DNA of 7,893 nucleotides from CAMPJM01 sp964440915. GTDB lineage: Bacteria > Bacteroidota > Bacteroidia > Cytophagales > Cyclobacteriaceae. The stretch spans positions 1 to 7,893 of the forward strand of contig CAYTTV010000097.1 of NCBI GenBank assembly GCA_964440915.1, written 5' to 3'. Under the pieces are notes generated by a model. It saw only the letters and a list, made by a program, of their open reading frames with translations. It searched no databases and was not told the DNA's origin. Both the position numbers and the translations under genes were made by a program. Shown here piece by piece: positions 1 through 4,897 of this stretch; position 1 is the first letter of the stretch, and each line of letters begins with the position of its first letter.

Positions 1-389
1 GCCGCATCAAATTGAAATTCTTCGATGGCATCAAGTAAAGTGACAGTCTGAAGGCCATTTCTACTAGGATTTAGCCCCTTCTCCTCCACTGACCTGCCTT
101 TGTCAATAGAATCTTGAACACTCCTTACAATAAGCTTAGCACCTATTTGGTCCACTAGCTTATCCCTAAATTCTATGGTCTCAGGGAAGTTGTGACCAGT
201 ATCGACATGCATGAGCGGAAAGGGCAGTTTTGCAGGCCAGAATGCTTTTTGAGCCAACCTGACCATAACAATCGAGTCTTTCCCTCCTGAAAAAAGTAAC
301 ACTGGTTTTTCAAACTGGGAAGCAACTTCGCGCATCACAAATATTGCTTCGGATTCTAATTGCTTAAGATGGGTTAAATTGTAGTTCAT
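1..389 (-). CDS. cysD: Sulfate adenylyltransferase subunit 2 (CysD), N-terminal part, cut by window edge
   Basis: This is the small, catalytic subunit of ATP sulfurylase, which with the GTPase subunit CysN makes adenylyl sulfate (APS) and pyrophosphate from ATP and sulfate in the cytoplasm. I translated the minus strand by hand from an ATG at 389-387. About 129 codons are present of a family length near 300, and the frame is open to the window edge. The PP-loop nucleotide-binding motif SGGKDS is at residues 34-39 in the context VLLFSGGKDSIV. The conserved HVDTGHNFPE is at 61-70, followed by IEFRD. Near the edge come SRNGLQTVTLLDAIEEF, the usual family sequence. The start lies 2 bases after the cysC stop (TAA-TA-ATG), so the two are almost certainly one transcript with coupled translation. 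cysN is expected just outside the window (inference). No defect is visible in the part seen. Confidence 0.94.
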   Translation of the reverse strand, partial: MNYNLTHLKQLESEAIFVMREVASQFEKPVLLFSGGKDSIVMVRLAQKAFWPAKLPFPLMHVDTGHNFPETIEFRDKLVDQIGAKLIVRSVQDSIDKGRSVEEKGLNPSRNGLQTVTLLDAIEEFQFDA

Positions 390-391
390 TA

Positions 392-1003
392 TTATTCAAT
401 ATTATCTTCTTCAAATTTTATTTTTGGTAAAACTGCCTGGAGCAACTTAGCCTGACAAATCTCGAGGTTATCCAAATCGGTTCTAAGCTCCAATTCAGGA
501 GACTCCGGCTCCTCAAAAGGTGCACTGATACCCGTAAAATCTTTGATTTCACCCCTTCTGGCTTTGGCATATAAGCCCTTAACATCCCGCTGCTCACATA
601 CTTCCAAGGGGCAATTTACGAAAACTTCATAGAATTGTTCCTTTCCAATGATATTCTTCGCCATGTTTCGGATCTCCTTGGTGGGGCTTATCAAAGAGCA
701 TATGGTTATAATGCCACAATTGGCAAAAAGCTTAGATACTTCCGCTGCCCTCCTAATATTCTCAATTCTATCTTCCTCAGAAAACCCAAGATTATTGTTA
801 ATACCCACCCTAAGATTATCACCATCTAACAGTTGGGTCATGTATCCAGCCTTATGCAGGTTCTGCTCAAAAGACCGCGCCAAAGTGCTTTTCCCTGATC
901 CAGACAGGCCAACCATCCAGATTACAAGTGCTCTTTGCTTTAACTGCTGTTCTTTGTCGCTCTTAGATAAAATCTTATCAAAAATTGGATATATGTTCTG
1001 CAC
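392..1003 (-). CDS. cysC: Adenylyl-sulfate kinase (APS kinase, CysC)
   Basis: CysC phosphorylates APS at the 3' position with ATP to give PAPS, the donor for sulfotransferases and for PAPS reductase. The 203-residue protein has the usual family length and is complete. The P-loop GLSGSGKST is at residues 32-40. The substrate-binding DGDNLR is at 60-65, followed by GFSEEDRIENIRR at 73-85. The ISP motif at 105-107 holds the serine (S106) that corresponds, by family knowledge, to the phosphorylatable serine of E. coli CysC. RDVKGLYAKARRGEIKDFTG follows at 139-158, and then PFEEPESPE. The start is a GTG (1003-1001). I accept it because the preceding residues, IYPIFDKILSKSDKEQQLKQR, look like the normal family N-terminus and the next in-frame ATG would fall too close to the P-loop. 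No Shine-Dalgarno is seen, and the upstream stretch is A/T-rich. It is the first gene of the minus-strand cysC-cysD unit, driven by the promoter at 1064-1091. There is no fusion to CysN, unlike some NodQ-type proteins. Confidence 0.96.
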   Translation of the reverse strand: MQNIYPIFDKILSKSDKEQQLKQRALVIWMVGLSGSGKSTLARSFEQNLHKAGYMTQLLDGDNLRVGINNNLGFSEEDRIENIRRAAEVSKLFANCGIITICSLISPTKEIRNMAKNIIGKEQFYEVFVNCPLEVCEQRDVKGLYAKARRGEIKDFTGISAPFEEPESPELELRTDLDNLEICQAKLLQAVLPKIKFEEDNIE

Positions 1004-1063
1004 TATAAATATTTTTTTTGCAAAAATAGAAGATTTTTTAAAGAACTATGACTATTTATGTGA

Positions 1064-1091
1064 CAAATATAATTTTTAACAATAAGAACAA
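1064..1091 (-). promoter_or_regulatory. Bacteroidota-type promoter for cysC-cysD (-33 TTG, -7 TAnnTTTG)
   Basis: Read on the minus strand, TATATTTG (1071-1064) is an exact match to the Bacteroidota -7 element TAnnTTTG. TTG (1091-1089) lies 17 bases upstream of it, within the usual spacing for the -33 element. Transcription would begin a few bases downstream, leaving a leader of roughly 50-60 bases before the cysC GTG at 1003. The match is seen directly; promoter activity is inferred. It lies within the 99-base region shared with divergent cysQ, for which no equally good plus-strand match was found. Confidence 0.5.
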
Positions 1092-1102
1092 GTAAATCTA
1101 CA

Positions 1103-1891
1103 ATGGTAAACGGCATAAACATAGGGGACATAGTCAATATTTCGAAGAAAGCAGGAGAGGCAATACTTAAGATTTATCATGATAGTAACTTCTCTCAAGT
1201 TGTAGATTATAAAGCTGACGACTCTCCTCTCACCATGGCAGATAAGGCGGCTCATGCGGTCATCGCTTCGGCACTGGAAAAGCTCACTCCTGAACTTCCT
1301 ATTATTTCAGAAGAGGGCAGCAATGTTCCCTATGAAGAAAGAAAGGATTACGAGTATTATTGGCTAGTCGATCCTTTGGATGGCACCAAGGAGTTTATTA
1401 AAAGGAATGGGGAGTTTACAGTCAATATTGCCCTTATTCATAAGAACAGACCTGTACTAGGGGTGATTTTTGTACCTGTCACCGACACTACCTACTATGG
1501 CCATGTAGCGGAGCGGAAAGCTTACAAACAAATCGGCACTGCCCAACCTCAACTACTTGAAACAAGGCAAGCTGAACCGCCAATAGTAGCTGTTAGAAGC
1601 AAGTCACATGCGGCTCCTGAGGAAGAGGCCATATTAAACCGATATAATGCTACAGAAAGCATCTCTGTGGGCAGCTCGTTAAAGTTCTGCATGGTAGCAG
1701 AAGGGAAAGCAGATGTTTACTATCGACATGGTCCTACCATGGAATGGGACACTGGTGCAGGGCAGGCCGTGGTGGAAGCAGCTGGAGGCAAAGTGTATGA
1801 AGGAACAGGTCCAAACTCCTTTGGATATAACAAAGTATCCATGCTCAATGGCAGCTTTCTCTGTCTTGGCACCCTCCCTTTACAACCTTAA
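1103..1891 (+). CDS. cysQ: 3'(2'),5'-bisphosphate nucleotidase (PAP phosphatase, CysQ)
   Basis: CysQ hydrolyses 3'-phosphoadenosine 5'-phosphate (PAP), the by-product of PAPS use, to AMP and phosphate, and so prevents product inhibition. It belongs to the inositol-monophosphatase-like, Mg2+-dependent, Li+-sensitive phosphatases. The 262-residue protein is full length. SPLTMADKAAH is at residues 41-51. The metal-binding glutamates are in ISEEG (68-72). The signature DPLDGTKEF at 90-98 carries the metal aspartates D90 and D93. The C-terminal WDTGAG at 215-220 carries the third metal aspartate, D216. GSSLKFCMVAEGKADVYYR (190-208) matches the substrate-binding region of the family. The ATG at 1103 gives a normal N-terminus (INIGDIVNISKKAGEAIL). 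Its position back-to-back with cysC-cysD supports PAP over inositol phosphate as substrate. An SDR epimerase gene follows after 27 bases. Confidence 0.95.
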   Translation: MVNGINIGDIVNISKKAGEAILKIYHDSNFSQVVDYKADDSPLTMADKAAHAVIASALEKLTPELPIISEEGSNVPYEERKDYEYYWLVDPLDGTKEFIKRNGEFTVNIALIHKNRPVLGVIFVPVTDTTYYGHVAERKAYKQIGTAQPQLLETRQAEPPIVAVRSKSHAAPEEEAILNRYNATESISVGSSLKFCMVAEGKADVYYRHGPTMEWDTGAGQAVVEAAGGKVYEGTGPNSFGYNKVSMLNGSFLCLGTLPLQP

Positions 1892-1918
1892 CACTAGGAA
1901 TAGGGTATAAGGGTTTAT

Positions 1919-2830
1919 ATGAAGAAGAAAGTATTGATAAGCGGCGGCAGCGGCATGATCGGCTCTAAGGTCACTCAACTGCTTCTTAAAAACAATTATG
2001 AAGTAGCCATCTTAAGCAGAAGCCCTCAAAAAATCACAGGCAATATAAAAGCCTATCATTGGGATATCAACGAAGGCATTATCGACCCCGAAGCGCTAAA
2101 AGATGCTCAATATATCATTCATCTTGCGGGGGCGGGAATAGCAGATAAGGTATGGACAAAGCGTCGAAAAGAAACCCTGCTCAACAGCCGCGTGCTTTCT
2201 ACGCATTTGCTCCATCAAGCGCTATCCCAAAATGATCATCAGATACAGGCTTTCATAAGTGCCTCGGCCATTGGCTACTATGGAGCCGACGCAGGTGCGC
2301 AGTTGCTCACAGAGGAAAGTGCTCCAGGCCATGATTTCCTTGCCGAAGTAACAAAGGCATGGGAAGACAGTGTAGGGAAAATTCAGGCATTAGGAATTAG
2401 AACAGTAAAACTCCGCATTGGCGTTGTATTGAGTAAGGAGGGCGGTGCGCTTCCCCCATTGGCTATGCCTATCAAATTATTGATAGGTTCACCTCTAGGC
2501 TCAGGCAAACAAATCATGAGCTGGATACATATTGAGGACCTTAGCCGAATGTTCATGTACGCTATAGAAAATGATCGCATTAAAGGCACCTATAATGCAG
2601 CTGCCCCGAATGCTGTAAGCAATAAAGATTTTATCAAAGAGGCTGCTAAAGTTTTGAAAAGACCCATAATCCTACCTCATGTTCCTTCATTTGCACTGAA
2701 GACTCTTCTGGGACAGCGGGCCGATCTTGTATTAGGGAGTGCCCATGCTTCTTCCTATAAAATAGAAGCGGCTGGTTTTGAATTCAAATTCCCCACTTTA
2801 GGACCGGCCCTTCGAGACCTGCTAAGGTGA
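1919..2830 (+). CDS. TIGR01777 / YfcH-type SDR epimerase-family protein, substrate unknown
   Basis: This is an extended short-chain dehydrogenase/reductase-like protein with a Rossmann fold, of the TIGR01777 family (E. coli YfcH is one). Members are widespread, and their substrate is not established as far as I know. The 303 residues match the family length. The nucleotide-binding glycine motif GGSGMIG is at 9-15. IIHLAGAGIAD (66-76) is the family's equivalent of the SDR NAG-type motif. SAIGYYG (116-122) contains the active-site tyrosine region. VKLRIGVVLSKEGGAL is at 163-178 and SWIHIEDLSRMF at 201-212. The C-terminal DUF1731-like segment includes LGQRADLVLGSAHASSYK (264-281). The gene follows cysQ by 27 bases, and AAGGG (1909-1913), 5 bases before the ATG, could serve as a ribosome-binding site. 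Read-through from cysQ is likely, but a functional tie to sulfur metabolism is unproven. No terminator hairpin was seen after it. Confidence 0.9.
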   Translation: MKKKVLISGGSGMIGSKVTQLLLKNNYEVAILSRSPQKITGNIKAYHWDINEGIIDPEALKDAQYIIHLAGAGIADKVWTKRRKETLLNSRVLSTHLLHQALSQNDHQIQAFISASAIGYYGADAGAQLLTEESAPGHDFLAEVTKAWEDSVGKIQALGIRTVKLRIGVVLSKEGGALPPLAMPIKLLIGSPLGSGKQIMSWIHIEDLSRMFMYAIENDRIKGTYNAAAPNAVSNKDFIKEAAKVLKRPIILPHVPSFALKTLLGQRADLVLGSAHASSYKIEAAGFEFKFPTLGPALRDLLR

Positions 2831-2905
2831 CATACCCAATAATTAAAAGACATACTTAACCGCAGTTTCATAGGCCTTTGCAACGCTCAAGTCAATTAAT
2901 TTCAT

Positions 2906-2913
2906 GATCTTTG
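2906..2913 (+). promoter_or_regulatory. Weak candidate -7 element upstream of the LOG-transglycosylase-uvrA cluster
   Basis: GATCTTTG matches TAnnTTTG at all but the first position and lies about 90 bases before the LOG gene start, in the only sizeable gap on the plus strand (2831-3005, 175 bases). The nearest upstream TTTG (2877-2880) is 25 bases away, slightly longer than the usual spacing. An alternative is TTG near 2951 followed after about 20 bases by TAAATTGA, a poorer -7 match. Otherwise I see no hairpin, RNA gene or repeat in this gap. A promoter is expected here because a new transcription unit seems to begin. Confidence 0.28.
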
Positions 2914-3005
2914 CACGTCAAAATTGGGAACTATTAATGCGCCGCTCACCTTGTCAATATTCACGAGTAATCGTAAATTGAGTGCTTTAAAAAACATAGT
3001 ACTTC

Positions 3006-3875
3006 ATGAAAGAAAATACCAGAAAAGAAAATAATATGCCCGCAACTGAGAACAAGCATGACGGCACCGACAGGATCACCGTCCGGAAAGAAAGTGGGAA
3101 GAAATCAAAACTAAAAGAAAGCCAAACTGCACAAGCAGATAAAGTTTCTGTAGACGTCCCAGTAGAAGTTTCTCCAGAGGAGGAAAAAATTCGTAGGGCC
3201 TTTCAAGACAGAGACTGGAATGAGATAAAAAGCTCTGACTCATGGTCTATATTCAAAACTATGTCGGAGTTTGTAGAAGGTTTTGAGAAGTTAGCCAAAA
3301 TCGGCCCTTGCGTTTCCATATTTGGCTCAGCTAGAACCCTTGACAATCACCATTATTATAAGATGACCGAGGAGATTGCAGCCAAGTTGGTAAGGCATGG
3401 ATACGGCGTTATTACCGGAGGTGGCCCAGGCATTATGGAAGCAGGCAATAAAGGGGCACGAAGTGAAAACGGCAAGTCTGTAGGTTTAAACATTGACCTC
3501 CCTTTTGAGCAGTTTCACAATAAATACATCGACAATGATAAGTTACTCACTTTCGACCATTTTTTCGTTCGTAAAGTAATGTTCGTGAAATATTCCCAAG
3601 GGTTTATCGTCATGCCTGGCGGATTCGGCACCTTGGATGAGTTGTTCGAGGCTATCACATTAATACAAACAAAGAAGATTGGCAGATTTCCTATTGTATT
3701 GGTAGGCAGAGAATATTGGGAGGGACTATTTACGTGGATAAAAAACGTCATGCTCAAAGAACAGAACATAAGCGAATCCGATCTTGACCTAGTAAATATA
3801 GCAGACACCCCATCAGAGGCCGTTAAGGTTATTGATGATTTCTACACCAAATATTTGCTCTCACCGAACTTCTAA
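3006..3875 (+). CDS. LOG-family protein (TIGR00730), probable nucleoside 5'-monophosphate phosphoribohydrolase
   Basis: This is a Rossmann-like nucleotide-binding protein of the LOG ('lonely guy') family. Characterised members cleave the N-glycosidic bond of cytokinin riboside monophosphates or AMP to release the base and ribose 5-phosphate. The core begins near residue 97 (IGPCVSIFGSART, 99-111). It contains GGGPGIMEA (138-146) and the hallmark PGGFGTLDE (204-212), plus FFVRKVMFVKYS (186-197) with the conserved Arg/Lys. All catalytic-motif residues are present. The first 55 or so residues are a Lys/Glu/Ser-rich, probably disordered extension. Residues 58-96 (EEEKIRRAFQDRDW, then SIFKTMSEFVEGFEKL) belong to the longer LOG subgroup. 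The start is uncertain: ATG 3006 (289 residues) or ATG 3036 (279 residues); neither has a clear Shine-Dalgarno. The transglycosylase gene starts 5 bases after the stop, so they are co-transcribed. The exact substrate cannot be told from the sequence. Confidence 0.9.
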   Translation: MKENTRKENNMPATENKHDGTDRITVRKESGKKSKLKESQTAQADKVSVDVPVEVSPEEEKIRRAFQDRDWNEIKSSDSWSIFKTMSEFVEGFEKLAKIGPCVSIFGSARTLDNHHYYKMTEEIAAKLVRHGYGVITGGGPGIMEAGNKGARSENGKSVGLNIDLPFEQFHNKYIDNDKLLTFDHFFVRKVMFVKYSQGFIVMPGGFGTLDELFEAITLIQTKKIGRFPIVLVGREYWEGLFTWIKNVMLKEQNISESDLDLVNIADTPSEAVKVIDDFYTKYLLSPNF

Positions 3876-3880
3876 CTATA

Positions 3881-4897
3881 GTGCATAGATTAAGGAATGT
3901 ATTGCAATTGCTGATCATCTTGGTTTTGGTCCTATACATTATCTATGGCAGGAAGGATAGCAAACACCCCATACCTTCCATACCTTTTCAATTTGAGCTT
4001 CACCCTAGAAGTCTTATTTTTTCTTTTGACCTGCCTAAGAAGTTAAGTTTTGCCGGAGAAGAGGTTCCTCTACATGATATTGAAGTCCGGGAGAGGTTAG
4101 ATAGAGAACTTCATGTAAATACATATTGGCACTCTAGTACGATTTTCAACATGAAACGCGCTGCTAGGTGGCTGCCTAGAATTGAAGAGGTATTGAGGGA
4201 AAATGGCATTCCCGAAGATTTCAAATATTTGGCCATCATAGAAAGCGGGCTATTGAATGTAAGATCTCCTAAAGACGCTGTGGGCTATTGGCAAATATTG
4301 GAGGCAACGGGCAAGGAGCTTGGGTTGGAAATTACCGATGAAGTGGACGAACGATATCATCCGATAAAAAGCACGGTAGCGGCCACCAAGTATTTGAATA
4401 AAGCTTATGATCGATTTGGCAGCTATACCAGTGCTGCAGCCTCATACAACATGGGCATGCGAGGACTGCACAGAAGGATGGTTGAACAAAAAGCAAGCAA
4501 TTATTATGATCTCCTGCTCAATGAAGAAACCTCACGTTACATCTTTAGGATATTAGCTTTAAAGGAAATAATGGAGAACCCCGCCCGCTATGGCTATATT
4601 ATTCCTGAAAATCATTTATATAAAGAAGAGACCGTAAAGTACATTACCATTGAAAGCGACATTGCCGATTTGGCCGCTTTTGCCATCGAGCACGACATCA
4701 ATTATAAGATACTAAAACGATATAATCCCTGGCTAAGAAAAAATACCCTTACCATAAACAGGCCGGGGAAATTTTATGAAATAGAAATACCTTTAGATTA
4801 TCATCATTATGAGCCCTATTTAGAAGATACAATTCACATAACAAAAGACTCTTTACAAATAGATGCTATCATGTACGATCAGCAAGGGGCGCAGTAA
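3881..4897 (+). CDS. Membrane-anchored MltD-like lytic transglycosylase (GH23 SLT domain)
   Basis: This is a predicted peptidoglycan lytic transglycosylase cleaving the MurNAc-GlcNAc bond with formation of 1,6-anhydro-MurNAc, acting outside the inner membrane. The 338 residues start with an N-terminal hydrophobic segment (LLIILVLVLYIIY, 10-22) after two arginines. This is a signal anchor or uncleaved signal; there is no cysteine for a lipobox. The SLT domain spans roughly 95-215. The catalytic glutamate is E121 in YLAIIESGLL, GYWQI (135-139) is the GxxQ element, and AAASYNMG (185-192) is the AYNxG-type motif. The C-terminal part (about 252-305: YITIESDIADLA, NYKILKRYNPWL, FYEIEIP) resembles one divergent LysM repeat. 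The start is GTG 3881, the only one that keeps the full anchor, 5 bases after the LOG stop. The end overlaps uvrA if that gene starts at its first ATG. Family is fairly sure; the MltD subtype is inferred. Confidence 0.9.
   Translation: MHRLRNVLQLLIILVLVLYIIYGRKDSKHPIPSIPFQFELHPRSLIFSFDLPKKLSFAGEEVPLHDIEVRERLDRELHVNTYWHSSTIFNMKRAARWLPRIEEVLRENGIPEDFKYLAIIESGLLNVRSPKDAVGYWQILEATGKELGLEITDEVDERYHPIKSTVAATKYLNKAYDRFGSYTSAAASYNMGMRGLHRRMVEQKASNYYDLLLNEETSRYIFRILALKEIMENPARYGYIIPENHLYKEETVKYITIESDIADLAAFAIEHDINYKILKRYNPWLRKNTLTINRPGKFYEIEIPLDYHHYEPYLEDTIHITKDSLQIDAIMYDQQGAQ

Noticed and set aside
1012..1019. Run of eight T before a G in the cysC-cysQ spacer, as a possible terminator
   Set aside because: There is no GC-rich hairpin before it, and it lies between two divergent gene starts where no terminator is expected.
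648..1079. 143-codon plus-strand frame opposite cysC
   Set aside because: It overlaps the whole conserved part of CysC antisense and has no protein-like motifs; cysC is certain.
3970..3986. Direct repeat CATACCTT twice, one base apart
   Set aside because: It is too short to mean anything and encodes a Pro/Ile stretch after the transglycosylase membrane anchor.
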